NCBI RefSeq assembly: GCF_009905725.1
Contig: NZ_JAAAKV010000007.1
Coordinates: 351,039-415,038, forward strand
Source of the DNA: Emticicia sp. CRIBPO
GTDB lineage: Bacteria; Bacteroidota; Bacteroidia; Cytophagales; Spirosomataceae
DNA: 64,000 nucleotides
Direction: 5' to 3'
In this document: positions 27,023 to 37,300 of the stretch, piece after piece
Layout of the letters: each line of letters starts with the position of its first letter
Numbering within the stretch: the stretch's first letter is position 1
Translations under genes and position numbers: made by a program
Notes under the pieces: generated by a model
Databases searched by the model: none
Told to the model about the DNA's origin: nothing
Seen by the model: only the letters and a program-made list of their open reading frames with translations

Positions 27023-27551
27023 TTACCACATAAAGGATCGCCGGCCTGATTCCTTTATACATCACAAAACCAATAATGGCCAGGACACTGCCGATGACGG
27101 TGGGTAATACCGCTCCGAAGGTGAATGTCATGGTGAGCACAAAACCAAGCAGACACTCCGCCTTGTAAACAGGACAAAACAAGGAAATAACCAGTATCGC
27201 CTGCAATAAATAGGCAGAAAGGCCATTGTATTTCAATGTAAACAGAATGGAAAGGATAATCCCGAAAAACACCGCTCCGGCAAAGCCATAGATAATCTTC
27301 ACAGGGAAATCCGAAAAACTCACATGCTTCAGGTTTTCTCTTTCCTGAATACGATAGCCTGCCAGCCAGGTGAGCAATGGAAGTATCAGGCCTCCCCACC
27401 AGTTTGAGATTCCGGGCAAATCTTCCCGGGCCAGGAAATGATGAACGGGTACCCCGCCGTGAAAATGACTCCAGGCCAATAAGCCCCAGACGCCCGCAGA
27501 AACCACAAGCGTGATATAAATCCGGACCTTTAAAAATGGGTTGTTATTCAT
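27006..27551 (-). CDS. Membrane protein of unknown function (181 aa)
   Basis: The protein has about five hydrophobic helices and few charged residues. A short loop reads HFHGGVPVHHFLAREDLPG, and a charged segment RIQERENLKHVSF lies near residue 70. The family is not recognised. It follows the DUF2306 gene by 27 nt on the same strand, so the two are probably co-transcribed. Confidence 0.65.
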   Translation of the reverse strand: MNNNPFLKVRIYITLVVSAGVWGLLAWSHFHGGVPVHHFLAREDLPGISNWWGGLILPLLTWLAGYRIQERENLKHVSFSDFPVKIIYGFAGAVFFGIILSILFTLKYNGLSAYLLQAILVISLFCPVYKAECLLGFVLTMTFTFGAVLPTVIGSVLAIIGFVMYKGIRPAILYVVKPLFR

Positions 27552-27578
27552 AAAAAGTATTTTACTGATTCCTGAAAT

Positions 27579-28406
27579 TTACATTCTTGGCAACCACATG
27601 CCCATCGTAGCCCCAAAAATGCCGAGGGCCATGATCAGTGTAAATAACAAAATAACGGCCGAGGTCATATAAGTAAAGGTTTGATTCTGAATCTTTTGTG
27701 CGTAAAAATACATCTCCAGCAAAATCACAGAAAGCGGAAGGCCATAGCTGAAGAGGGACAAAACCGTTAGAAAAGGTCCGGTGAATGTCTCCGGATCAAA
27801 ACCCACCGGAGCCTGGTTGACTACCAGCCAGGCCATGAGCCCCACCCTGAAAAACCAGACACCATTGGCTACCATAAAAAGGCGTAAGGTCCAGCGGCGG
27901 TGCTTGTCGAATTGACGTTTCTGGGCATATCTGATGGCCAGCACCGCAAAAACTAAGATATAAATTGCCTGCACACTGTTGCTTATGTACATAAAGGTAT
28001 CTCCGACCGTGCCCCGGGTCCAGACCATCACAAAACCCACCAGACTCACGATCACCGCCGTAACAAGATACGTTCTGCCCAGCCACCGGTGAAAGGTGCG
28101 GAATCGATCACGGATCCGGGGTATCAGCTGCAAAGGCCCGCCAATGACAATAATAGCCGCCAGAATCACATGGACTCCCACCATTAAATTTCCTTTCCAG
28201 TCACCCTCCACATAGCCCTTGGGAAGCACCTTATTCCACCTGGCAAAATCTCCGGTAAAAGTAGACGTATAATAGACCGCAATAATATAGCCCCCGAAAA
28301 TCCACTGGCCGATGGTGGCGGTAATGAACCAGAACCTGGCTGTAAAATCTAACAGCTTAGGGCTGTAAGTAAGGGACTTGTCCGACGTAAGTACATTTGT
28401 TTCCAT
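27579..28406 (-). CDS. DUF2306 membrane protein
   Basis: The 275-aa protein has about seven membrane helices. The core fits DUF2306: VGVHVILAAIIVIGGPLQLIPRIRDRFRTFHRWLGRTYL and RRWTLRLFMVANGVWFFRVGL, with conserved His residues that could bind heme or metal in a cytochrome-b561-like bundle (inference). A -7-like TAATTTTG (minus strand, 28429-28436) lies 22 nt upstream. It heads a two-gene operon. Confidence 0.85.
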   Translation of the reverse strand: METNVLTSDKSLTYSPKLLDFTARFWFITATIGQWIFGGYIIAVYYTSTFTGDFARWNKVLPKGYVEGDWKGNLMVGVHVILAAIIVIGGPLQLIPRIRDRFRTFHRWLGRTYLVTAVIVSLVGFVMVWTRGTVGDTFMYISNSVQAIYILVFAVLAIRYAQKRQFDKHRRWTLRLFMVANGVWFFRVGLMAWLVVNQAPVGFDPETFTGPFLTVLSLFSYGLPLSVILLEMYFYAQKIQNQTFTYMTSAVILLFTLIMALGIFGATMGMWLPRM

Positions 28407-28511
28407 AAAAATAGCTTTTTGATTTCACCAAAATTACTCAAGCTATTTCCCTGACTGTTAGACAAATGTCCCATTAGGATGAGTGGTTATATTTCTATGT
28501 GGCCGTTAATG

Positions 28512-29090
28512 TCAGATTTCTTTCCTCAATCTGCTCAGGTGCCTGCGGGTGATGCCCAAAAAGGAAGCTATATAACTTAAGGGTACATTCTGAATGATGT
28601 TGGGATTTTCTTTTACGAATTTCTCATACCTTTTTTCTGCGGTCAGGTTTGCCATATCAAAGGCACGCTGCTTATTGACCTCTATCCTTTTATTCAAAAT
28701 CTGCACGGTATAGTCTTTCTGTGTAATACCCTGGCTGGCCGCAATGTCCACGTCGTCACGGGTTATCTGCAGCAACTCGCAATCGGAGATACACTGAATG
28801 TTTTCATTGGAAACCGTGCGGTTCATAAAATGAAAATAGGAGGTAAAAAACCTGGAACCGTCATTCAGGTCATTGATGATTTCATTGCCGTCATTGTCAA
28901 TATGGTAGTTTCGCATAAAACCCGAAACGATGAAGGTGTGGTGCTTATGAACCGTCCCAGCCGTTTCGATGATCGTATCTTTGGGCACAACAACGGGCTT
29001 GAACAACTGCCGGCAAAGCTCTTTATCTGCTTCGGGCATGATCAGTATTTCGGCTACATAATCGAAAAATTTCTCGTAAAAGTGATTCAT
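28512..29090 (-). CDS. Crp/Fnr-family regulator
   Basis: The start is taken as the ATG at 29090 (MNHFYEKFFDYVAEIL), giving 192 aa; the longer frame to 29180 adds hydrophobic residues unlike the family. A cyclic-nucleotide-binding-like beta roll spans about 20-110 (IIETAGTVHKHHTFIVSGFMR, DGSRFFTSYFHFMNR). A C-terminal HTH follows at about 150-190 (IIQNVPLSYIASFLGITRRHLSRLRKE). The residues contacting cAMP in E. coli Crp are not evident. It is upstream of and collinear with the DUF2306 pair, which is a possible target. Confidence 0.9.
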   Translation of the reverse strand: MNHFYEKFFDYVAEILIMPEADKELCRQLFKPVVVPKDTIIETAGTVHKHHTFIVSGFMRNYHIDNDGNEIINDLNDGSRFFTSYFHFMNRTVSNENIQCISDCELLQITRDDVDIAASQGITQKDYTVQILNKRIEVNKQRAFDMANLTAEKRYEKFVKENPNIIQNVPLSYIASFLGITRRHLSRLRKEI

Positions 29091-29190
29091 TTTCAGGCAG
29101 AAATTTAGGAATAAACCACAAATGAGTATAAAATACGGGTGTTTTGCAATATTTTTTTGATAAACGGGAGATTTTAACATTCAAAAAACA

Positions 29191-29220
29191 CAGAAACCGG
29201 CCTTGACAGACCGGTTTCTG
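29191..29220 (-). terminator. Terminator of the serine hydrolase gene
   Basis: CAGAAACCGG (29191-29200) and CCGGTTTCTG (29211-29220) form a perfect 10-bp stem followed by a T-run on the minus strand. Confidence 0.85.
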
Positions 29221-29239
29221 CTGATCAGGTGAGAACCTC

Positions 29240-30403
29240 TCAGAACAATAATTCCAGGACCTCTTTATCGTACAATGCCGTTTGTAATTTTTTGGAGTAA
29301 CTGTTCAAAAGAACAGAAACGCTTATTTTTTGCTCCGGAAAATAATAGGCAATACCATTAAAACATTGCACATTGCCCCCATGACCGATGGCCTTTTTGC
29401 CATCTACATCCAGCAGAAAAAGCCCCAGGCCATAGTCTTTGATATAAGTCAGGTCTTCAGGAACTTCCGCCTTGATAGCACCCGGAGATTCCATTTCCGA
29501 AAGTGATTTTGCAGAAAGTATTTTACCTGTTTTGAGGGCTTCCATAAAAATGGCCAGGTCATAGGAATTGGAAATCAATCCGCCGTCAAGCATGTCCTGC
29601 CCGCCGACTGCATTATGGTCAATTTCTGTCAGGTCTTTCATCAGGCCGTTGTTGTAAACATCAAAGTAACCCCTGGATAAAGAGGCGGGATATGAAGTTG
29701 AAGCATACGTGTTTTTAAGCCCTAATGGTTTGATGATCATGTCGGTGACAGCTTCATAGGCTGTCTTCTTGGTCACATTTTTAATGACAAGGGCCAGTAT
29801 CAGGTAGTTTGAATTGGTATATTGAGCCGCTTTACCCACTTCAAAACGTGCTTTTTTGCCGAAAATGGACCGGAGGTTTTCTTCAGCAGACTGTCTTCTT
29901 ACAGACAGGTTCAGGATGTCCAGCAGACCGCCGATTCCCAGGTATTCATGGACTCCCGATGTATGCTGCAACAGGTCTCTGATCGTTGCTTTCTCGAGGT
30001 TCCTGATGTTCCTTGTGTATTCTTCAGGCAGGTATTTACCGGCTAAATCATTGATGTTCAACTTTCCTTCTTCCTGTAGTTTCAGTATCACAGCTGAGGT
30101 GAAAGTCTTCGAGATGCTCCCGATCCTGAGCGTATGACAAGGGCTCAGGTTCACATTGCCGGGCAAGTCGGCTTTGCCGGAGGCAGCAGTCCATACCCCT
30201 TCCGGCGATTTTATGGTAATGCTCACGCCTGCCGCCCCGGCTCGCATAAATTTGTCAATGATTTTCTGGTATTTGGCAGCATTCGGGTGATTCTTAATTC
30301 CCAGGTCACAATTGCCTTGAGCAGGTGTGGCTTCCGGTTCTTTTTCGCAAGACCCCAGCAGTAATGCAGGGGCCAGTAGGAGTAATTGAATTGCTTTTTT
30401 CAT
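29240..30403 (-). CDS. Lipoprotein serine hydrolase, beta-lactamase family
   Basis: The 387-aa protein has a lipobox (LLGSC, C19). It carries the class C beta-lactamase/DD-peptidase motifs S96-I-S-K99 (SxxK), Y195-T-N197 (YxN) and an HGG in KKAIGHGGNVQCF. It is closer to D-aminopeptidase/DD-carboxypeptidase-like S12 hydrolases than to true beta-lactamases. It is shorter than the other family member at 708-2471, lacking that protein's extra N- and C-terminal domains. It follows the outer membrane protein gene by 12 nt, so the pair is probably an operon. Confidence 0.9.
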   Translation of the reverse strand: MKKAIQLLLLAPALLLGSCEKEPEATPAQGNCDLGIKNHPNAAKYQKIIDKFMRAGAAGVSITIKSPEGVWTAASGKADLPGNVNLSPCHTLRIGSISKTFTSAVILKLQEEGKLNINDLAGKYLPEEYTRNIRNLEKATIRDLLQHTSGVHEYLGIGGLLDILNLSVRRQSAEENLRSIFGKKARFEVGKAAQYTNSNYLILALVIKNVTKKTAYEAVTDMIIKPLGLKNTYASTSYPASLSRGYFDVYNNGLMKDLTEIDHNAVGGQDMLDGGLISNSYDLAIFMEALKTGKILSAKSLSEMESPGAIKAEVPEDLTYIKDYGLGLFLLDVDGKKAIGHGGNVQCFNGIAYYFPEQKISVSVLLNSYSKKLQTALYDKEVLELLF

Positions 30404-30415
30404 TTTTGTTTTCTC

Positions 30416-31012
30416 TTAATTGTTTTCTAATTTGATTTTCAGGCCCGCCCCAAAGAAGTTATTAAGGGCAAAAGGAATGTAGATGTTGCCGGACGGAGCG
30501 GCCAGCATCACTTTATAATCGGTGGTGACACTGTATTTTTCTGATAGCGGATACTCAAGCCCGAGACCCACTTTGACGTTGGCCATGGGTTTTCCGAAGT
30601 GCCGGGCTTTTTGGTATTCGCCGTCTTTTAGTTCGTACTTGTCTCCCGGAAGAATCGTGTGTTTGTAGCCCAATGCCGTCAGCAGATTGATCTGCAAGCC
30701 AAAATTAAACCTGTAACCGAGGCGGTAGGAGGCATCCAGCATGATCGCGTGTTCAGCCAGGCGATGGTAATAATAATAAACATCGGCACCCAGAGACTTT
30801 TGCCAGTGTTTACCGCTTTTTACTCTGAAATCGGCCCCCACATTGAAGGCAGGGTGAACAGGAAGTTTCAGTAACCTGAAGGAGGGTAAACTTGTCGTTT
30901 CGTTGGCGACAGAGAAGCGGAGTGTTTCCGGCCTCAGCTGGGCATAGGACCGGGAGTGATCGAGTAAGACGAAAAGGATCAGCATCTTACCAAGGAGTCT
31001 GGCTTTTTTCAT
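30416..31012 (-). CDS. Outer membrane beta-barrel protein (198 aa)
   Basis: The start is set at 31012 because the signal peptide starts there (MKKARLLGKMLILFVLLDHSRSYAQ). The mature part has alternating amphipathic strands ending in an aromatic residue, such as VGADFRVKSG, LDASYRLGYRFNFGLQ, NVKVGLGLEYPLSEKYSVTTDYKV, and FGAGLKIKLE at the C-terminus. This is an eight-strand barrel pattern. Ligand and function are unknown. It is upstream of and probably co-transcribed with the lipoprotein serine hydrolase. Confidence 0.72.
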   Translation of the reverse strand: MKKARLLGKMLILFVLLDHSRSYAQLRPETLRFSVANETTSLPSFRLLKLPVHPAFNVGADFRVKSGKHWQKSLGADVYYYYHRLAEHAIMLDASYRLGYRFNFGLQINLLTALGYKHTILPGDKYELKDGEYQKARHFGKPMANVKVGLGLEYPLSEKYSVTTDYKVMLAAPSGNIYIPFALNNFFGAGLKIKLENN

Positions 31013-31124
31013 AAAATTTAATTTTTGATTTGAGCCACAAACTTCCGGCAATCCGGCACACCAATCGCCCCAGCTTGTAAGATGAAACCTGGTCGATTAT
31101 AAATCACTGATTATCAAATAAAAA

Positions 31125-31152
31125 AAGTGCCTTTTCTTGTGAAACGGCACTT
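31125..31152 (-). terminator. Terminator of the AraC-type gene
   Basis: AAGTGCC (31125-31131) pairs with GGCACTT (31146-31152), with a further TTTC/GAAA pairing, followed by a T run on the minus strand. Confidence 0.8.
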
Positions 31153-31177
31153 CTGTATTTCCTCAAATACGGGATAG

Positions 31178-32299
31178 TCAGGCAATACTCTTCAGGTATT
31201 CTGACGGCGAAAGGCTGGTTGATTTTTTAAAGAAACGGTTGAAGGCAGACTTTGAATTGAATCCGCAATCATAAGCCAGAGCCAGCAGGGTGTATTTCTG
31301 GTTTCCGGGAATTGAAACCAATCTCTTAAATTCTTCTACCCTTAAAGCATTGACATAATCATAAAAATTGACACCCTCTGTTTCATTGATGACCTGTGAT
31401 AAATAGTTGGGATGAACAGACAGGCGGCCGGCCAGGTCGGTCAGGGTCAGTTCGGGTTCTGTAAATAGTTTCCCGGTATACATCACGTGCTGCAATTGCA
31501 GGTGCAGGTCTTTGGCCGCATCTTCGTTGAGGCCCGATTTTGCATATTTCTTTTTGACTATGCCTGAGTCATAAACGGCACTTTCAATAACCAATTCCCG
31601 GATGGGATCATCTTCGGTGATTTCAGGAAATCTGTTGGTAAATATTCCGGCTTGTTTTATACCGAAATAGCCTATGAACACGATGAAAACAGAGGCCATT
31701 GAAAATATCCACTCATCGTTTCCTGTAAAAATAATGACGGTCCAGAGGGCTCCCATCCCATAAAACAGGAACCTCAGCCAATTGAGATTGATCTTTCCCT
31801 GGTTTGAAAATTGACCGAGGATACGCCTCTTGTGTTTGAAAAGCAAAATGTTGGTGATGACGATGTAAACAATTCCCGAAGTACTTAATAGAACATCCTG
31901 GACAAACGTCAGTGTTTCAAAACCAGCCCAATCGTTTTTGTAGAGTATGATTCTTTCGTTTTCGGAAAGCAGCATAACGGGCAGGTCTGAAAACAGGATC
32001 AGGACCGGAAGCACAAAATGCAGCAGCCATCTTTTAGTCCTGAAATTTTCCGGATTCGTCAGGGCCTCTGTATAAAGATAAAGCAGGGGCCCATGCAGAA
32101 AAGCATACGGGAGATTGAACCACATGATGCCCGGATACCGGAAAATAATACCGGAAACAAAACTGTAATAAGCAAAAAGGTGTATCCCGATAACGATCAT
32201 CCAGATTCCCAGGAAAGTATCTGCAAGGTTCCTCCCTTTTTTGGTGAGGATAATCAAGGCCAGAAAAAAAGCGACGAAGATGGAAGTGGTATACATCAT
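31178..32299 (-). CDS. AraC-family regulator with membrane N-terminal domain
   Basis: The 373-aa protein has seven hydrophobic helices in its first 225 residues and an AraC/XylS double HTH at the C-terminus (about 265-370: ELTLTDLAGRLSVHPNYLSQVINE, and TLLALAYDCGFNSKSAFNRFFKK). Membrane-bound AraC regulators of this form are common in Bacteroidota. The signal is unknown. It is divergent from the ECF sigma gene, with about 240 nt between starts. Confidence 0.92.
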   Translation of the reverse strand: MMYTTSIFVAFFLALIILTKKGRNLADTFLGIWMIVIGIHLFAYYSFVSGIIFRYPGIMWFNLPYAFLHGPLLYLYTEALTNPENFRTKRWLLHFVLPVLILFSDLPVMLLSENERIILYKNDWAGFETLTFVQDVLLSTSGIVYIVITNILLFKHKRRILGQFSNQGKINLNWLRFLFYGMGALWTVIIFTGNDEWIFSMASVFIVFIGYFGIKQAGIFTNRFPEITEDDPIRELVIESAVYDSGIVKKKYAKSGLNEDAAKDLHLQLQHVMYTGKLFTEPELTLTDLAGRLSVHPNYLSQVINETEGVNFYDYVNALRVEEFKRLVSIPGNQKYTLLALAYDCGFNSKSAFNRFFKKSTSLSPSEYLKSIA

Positions 32300-32512
32300 G
32301 ATGATTAAGATTTCTGATTGTTATACACATGACAACTCAGAGTGCCGGTTACCTTAAACCGGATTTTTTACCCGTTCCGTTTTGCCTGAAAAAACCGCAG
32401 GGGCTCAACTCACTTAATGCCTGTCCTTATCATTTAAACCCCTGATAAACAACAACTTTAGCCAAATGGTGTTATTTTTACACTTTTTAAAGAATAAATT
32501 GATATATTTCAA

Positions 32513-32520
32513 TAAATTTG
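32513..32520 (+). promoter_or_regulatory. -7 element for the ECF sigma gene
   Basis: TAAATTTG lies 20 nt before the ATG at 32541 and inside the longer open frame that begins at 32466, supporting the later start. No proper -33 element was found. Confidence 0.4.
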
Positions 32521-32540
32521 GGCCGGAAAAACAATTTCTC

Positions 32541-33107
32541 ATGTTGGAAGATCAAAAGGATGACATCAGGCTGTTGCAGGATATGCGGGAAGATAAAGCT
32601 TCCGGCTTTGAGGCCATCTACAGAAAATACTGGAGACGGCTTTTCGCGATCGTGATCAGCAAGACCAACAACGAGGAGCTCGCCAAGGAAATCGTCCAGG
32701 AAATTTTCATCTCGCTTTGGGAAAAAAGGCATGAATCCATGATCATCAACCTGGAGCATTACCTCATGAGGGCATTGAGAAACAAGATCATTGATTCGTT
32801 CCGGCAACGGAAATTCGAAACCCTCGACAGCCGTGACCCGGAAGATACCGGCGGTTCTCATTTTCAGTGGGTCGATGAAACCGAAAGCATCATCAATGCC
32901 AAAATCAACGACCTCCCCGAAAAAACCCGTCAGATCATCATTCTGAATAAAATAGAAGGGAAAAGTCCGAAGGAAATCTCAAAAGAACTGGACATCCCCC
33001 AGCGTACGGTAGAACACCACATCACCACAGGCGTGAGGCAACTCCAGGAAAAACTGAAAAAATATCTCAATTATACCCTCCTGCTGCCCTTGTACTTTTT
33101 AAAGTAG
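32541..33107 (+). CDS. ECF sigma factor
   Basis: The 188-aa sigma-70-family protein has region 2 (AIYRKYWRRLFAIVISKTNNEELAKEIVQEIFISLW) and region 4 (LPEKTRQIIILNKIEGKSPKEISKELDIPQRTVEHHI). The position next to fecR and a SusC/SusD pair matches the Bacteroidota scheme in which ligand-bound SusC signals to a FecR anti-sigma, releasing the sigma factor to transcribe the transport genes. It should activate the locus downstream. Confidence 0.94.
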   Translation: MLEDQKDDIRLLQDMREDKASGFEAIYRKYWRRLFAIVISKTNNEELAKEIVQEIFISLWEKRHESMIINLEHYLMRALRNKIIDSFRQRKFETLDSRDPEDTGGSHFQWVDETESIINAKINDLPEKTRQIIILNKIEGKSPKEISKELDIPQRTVEHHITTGVRQLQEKLKKYLNYTLLLPLYFLK

Positions 33108-33229
33108 TTTCAGGTGTTCTTCTTCATTTCATATAAGGATTCCAATAATTTTCATAAATTCTTGCGGGAAACACCTTCCTCCCCGACTTATCTTTTACAG
33201 GTCAGCAACATAAGCCTGTCTTTTCATTC

Positions 33230-34258
33230 ATGAGCAAAATTCATTTCAGAGAAACGCTCCGGAAATACCTCAGCGGAGAGTGTTCGGATAAAGAAAAAAG
33301 GATTGTAGAGCAATGGTACCAGCTGCTTGACAATCCCGAAAGGTTTAACAATTATTCGGAAGAAAACCTGAACCTCCTCGAAGCCGAACTCTGGGGCAAA
33401 ATAAAAGCAAGGACGGTAGCTCCGCCGGTCAGGATTTCCGGCAAGGTCTACATCTGGACCATCGCTGCTTCCGTAGCAGTTTTTCTGGTGTCCGGCCTGT
33501 ACATTTTTCTGAACCGCTCTTCAACTCCAGCTTTCCTTCAGAAAGAGGTGCTTTCTGAGAAAAACCTGATCGTCAGAAAAAACAATGATAAAAGCCGGAA
33601 CCTGAAAGTCGTTTTGCCGGATAAGTCGGGCATACTGCTGGAACCGGGCTCTGAAATCAGGTATCCTGAAAAATTCGACGCTCATGAACGCAATGTTTAC
33701 CTCAGCGGAAATGCCTTTTTTGAAGTGACGCCTGATCCTCAAAAACCATTCAAAGTCTATACGGGGGACGTGGTCACCAAAGTGCTAGGCACAAGCTTCT
33801 GGATAAAAAATGATCCGAAAATGAACATTGAAGTTTCTGTCATTACGGGAAAAGTCACCGTGTTCAAGAAAGAAGGAAATGCCGACTCAAATGATCCGAA
33901 AATCAAAGACGGGGTGATTATCACTGCCAACCAGAAAGCGACTTACCACATTGAAAACATGCTGTTTACCACTGATCTGATCCCCCAGCCCAAGCCTATT
34001 GCCGAAAAAGTGGCTGACGGTTTTGATACGGAAATGAAATTCTATGACACACCATTGACTGAAGTATTCAAAAAGATTGAAAATGCCTATGGCCTGGAAA
34101 TTATCCTGGAAAATGAAAATGTAGGAAATTGTCCTTTTACCGGAGACCTGCGAAAACTGGACCTTTTCCCAAGGCTCGATATCATCTGTGCTTCCCTTCA
34201 CCTTTCTTTTGAAGTAAGAGGCACCAAAATATTAATCAACGGCAACGGCTGCCAGTAA
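33230..34258 (+). CDS. FecR-family anti-sigma factor
   Basis: The 342-aa protein has a short cytoplasmic part (1-70), one transmembrane helix (about 73-94), a periplasmic FecR domain (about 120-225; LPDKSGILLEPGSEIRYPE, LSGNAFFEVTPD, KVLGTSFWIKND) and a C-terminal DUF4974 domain (about 265-340). DUF4974 is expected to interact with the STN domain of the SusC protein downstream. It is 122 nt downstream of the sigma gene and 135 nt upstream of susC. Confidence 0.94.
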   Translation: MSKIHFRETLRKYLSGECSDKEKRIVEQWYQLLDNPERFNNYSEENLNLLEAELWGKIKARTVAPPVRISGKVYIWTIAASVAVFLVSGLYIFLNRSSTPAFLQKEVLSEKNLIVRKNNDKSRNLKVVLPDKSGILLEPGSEIRYPEKFDAHERNVYLSGNAFFEVTPDPQKPFKVYTGDVVTKVLGTSFWIKNDPKMNIEVSVITGKVTVFKKEGNADSNDPKIKDGVIITANQKATYHIENMLFTTDLIPQPKPIAEKVADGFDTEMKFYDTPLTEVFKKIENAYGLEIILENENVGNCPFTGDLRKLDLFPRLDIICASLHLSFEVRGTKILINGNGCQ

Positions 34259-34278
34259 GCCCGCCCTGAATTAATAAA

Positions 34279-34312
34279 AGGCTACTGATGCTCGAACATC
34301 AATAGCCTCTGT
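34279..34312 (+). terminator. Hairpin between fecR and susC
   Basis: AGGCTACTGATG (34279-34290) pairs with CATCAATAGCCT (34297-34308), with one mismatch and a 6-nt loop, then CTGTTTTC. It could partly terminate the sigma/fecR transcript and separate susCD control. Confidence 0.65.
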
Positions 34313-34393
34313 TTTCTCCTGATCAGCTCCGTCGCTAAACAAGCCTGATCATGGAATCATTTTGCTCATTATAAAAACAAAACTCTTAAAACT

Positions 34394-37300
34394 ATGAAAA
34401 GAATTCGACAATTCAAAAATCCCCTGATTCGAATTATGAAACTCTCCTTTGTTCATTTGTTGTGGATAGCCTCCTTCTCGACCATCACCATGGCCAAAGA
34501 CGGGTATTCTCAGGAAATCCTGGACAAAAGAATTACCCTTGAACAACACAATGTTGAGATCAGGAAGCTCCTGAAGAACATCGAGGACATGACAGATGTC
34601 AATTTCGTTTACAGCTCAGCCTCTATCGGTGCTGAACAAAAAGTGAGCATTTCAGCCAGAAACCTGAGGCTGTCCCAGATTCTGGACGAGATTTTTAAAT
34701 CCCGGAACATCCTTTATAAAATCTACGATAACAAGATCATCCTGACCAAAAACAAGTTCAGGCTGATGAACCTGATAAAACCACCCGCCAGTCCTATTCT
34801 GAACGCATTCGATAAAGTCGTCAAAGGAAAGGTCATGGATCAGAACGGAGACCCGTTGCCCGGCGTCAGTATCGTCATCAAAAACACCATCAAGGGTACT
34901 ACCACCAGTGCAGACGGCTCTTACTCTTTAAATGTTCCTGATGACAATACCATCCTGGTATTCAGCTATGTAGGCTATGCCACCACCGAAAAAAGTGCCG
35001 GCGGGGCTGCCACCCTTGATATCGTGCTGAGCCAGGATGAAAAATCGCTTAGTGAAGTCGTGGTGGTAGGGTATGGTACCCAGAAAAAAAGCGACCTGAC
35101 CGGGGCCATCAGTTCCATTTCTCCCAAAGACTATGAAGAACAGCCCATTATCAGGATGGACCAGATCCTGCAGGGCCGTGCCCCGGGTGTCCAGGTGATC
35201 AACGGTGTCGGCGGACCTGGCGGCAATGTAAAGATCAGGATACGCGGAGCCAACTCGATTCAAGGCGATAACAATCCTTTGTATGTCATAGACGGTTACG
35301 TGGGCGGTGATTTGTTTGACCTCAACCCGGACGATATCGAAAGCATCCAGGTGTTGAAAGATGCCTCTGCAACTGCCGTTTACGGAAGCAGGGGAGCCAA
35401 CGGCGTGGTGTTGGTCACTACTAAAAAAGGATCGCTCAACAAGTCTGTTCTGACCGTCGGGGTGAATTACTCCATGCAGGACATGATCAAAGACTGGGAC
35501 GTGCTGAGTGCTGCAGAATTTGCTGAAATCGCCAACAAACGTTCAATAGCCATCGGGGCGACCCCGGCGTTTTCGCAGACTCAGATCGATGAATTCAGAC
35601 GTACCGGCGGCACAAAATGGCTCGACGAAGTGCTGAGAACAGCCCCTATGAAAGATTACCAGATCGGCATGTCAGGCGGTGGCGGAAAAACGACTTACAT
35701 GGTTTCCTTTAACCACCTCGACCAGGAAGGCATCGTACTGGGCTCAAGTCTGAAACGTTATAACCTCAGGGCCAACATCAATTCGCAGATCAACAAACGC
35801 ATTGACCTGAGAATGAACGTGTCAGCCACAAGACGCAACAGCCTGAATGCCAGCGACAATAAATCAGCTCCGCTGGGACAGGCCCTCATGTGGGCCCCGA
35901 CCACGCCGATCCGGGATGCCAACGGGAATTTCATCAAAAATGACCCGACCAGTTCCATTTCTGTCAACCCCGTTGCCCTGGCTCTTGACCTGAAAGAACA
36001 TTATTTTAATACGATCGGTAATGCAACAGGTGGCATCAATTTCAAAATCCTGGAGGGGCTTACTTTTGATGTCGGGGTTGCTGCCAATTATACAAGTTCA
36101 CAATTCAGGGGTCTCAGAGGTGTGACGATCAACGGCACTTCAGCCAGTGCAGAGCGGAATTTTTCTGAAGGATTCAGTCTTCAGAACACCAATAACCTGA
36201 CCTACCGGAAGGTTTTCGGAGGGCTTCATTCCCTGACAGCCACGGCGGTTTACGAGACCATCGCTTACAAAAGCACCGGTTTTTATGCAGGAGCTTCCGG
36301 CCTGATTTTTCCCGGCCTGGGGTATGACAACCTCTCTCTCGCCAATACCGTGTCGACAAGTGCCGGTTACTCCAATAACGGGCTCATTTCATTCCTGGGA
36401 AGGGTAAATTATGCTTTCAAAGAAAAATACCTGCTGACCGCCTCATTGAGAAGAGATGGTTCTTCCAAGTTCCAGGGGGATAACAAATACAGCGTTTTCC
36501 CTTCCCTGGGTTTTGGCTGGAAGATTTCTGAGGAGTCATTCATGAAAGACCTGACCTGGATGCAGTCTTTCAAAATAAGAGGAAGCTATGGTGTGACGGG
36601 TAGTCAGGCCATTGGTTCATATGCCACGCTTTCCACCTATCTTTCTGATGCCTACAATGCCACAGCTCCTTTCAGCAACAGCACCCTGACGCCCGGCATT
36701 ATACTCGGAAACCCCGCCAACCTGGCCCTCAAATGGGAAACCACCAGCCAGCTGGATCTCGGTGCCGATCTGTCTCTCAACAAAGGAAACATAGAAATCG
36801 GATTTGATTATTACATCAAAAACACCAAAGACCTGTTGCTGAACGATAAACTCCCTGACTACGTCGGCGGCGGGGTGATCACCCGTAACGTAGGTCAGGT
36901 CCAAAACAAAGGCGTTGAATTGTACATCAATGCTACGCCAGTACAAAGAAACGATTTTCACTGGGACTCGGGGTTCAACATCTCATTCCTGAGCAACAAA
37001 GTAGTTGACCTGGGTAAAATTGATACTTTATTCACCGGGTCAAATGTCGGTGGAGGACTAGCTACCCAATCCGAATTTGTACTGGTAAAAGGACAACCCA
37101 TGGGCTCTTACTGGGGATTGACCTACCTGGGCGTATGGCAGGCTAACCAGGCAGATGAAGCCGCCAGATACGGCTCGGTTCCCGGCGACGCCCGGTATCT
37201 TGACCTGGATAACAACGGTATCATCAACCCAAAAGACTACCACATTATAGGTACCGGTCTTCCGAAAGTTTCCCTCGGATGGAACAACACTTTTACGTAC

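Noticed and set aside
32466..32540. N-terminal extension of the ECF sigma factor
   Set aside because: It contains a -7 promoter element and codes for residues unlike sigma region 2. The ATG at 32541 fits better.
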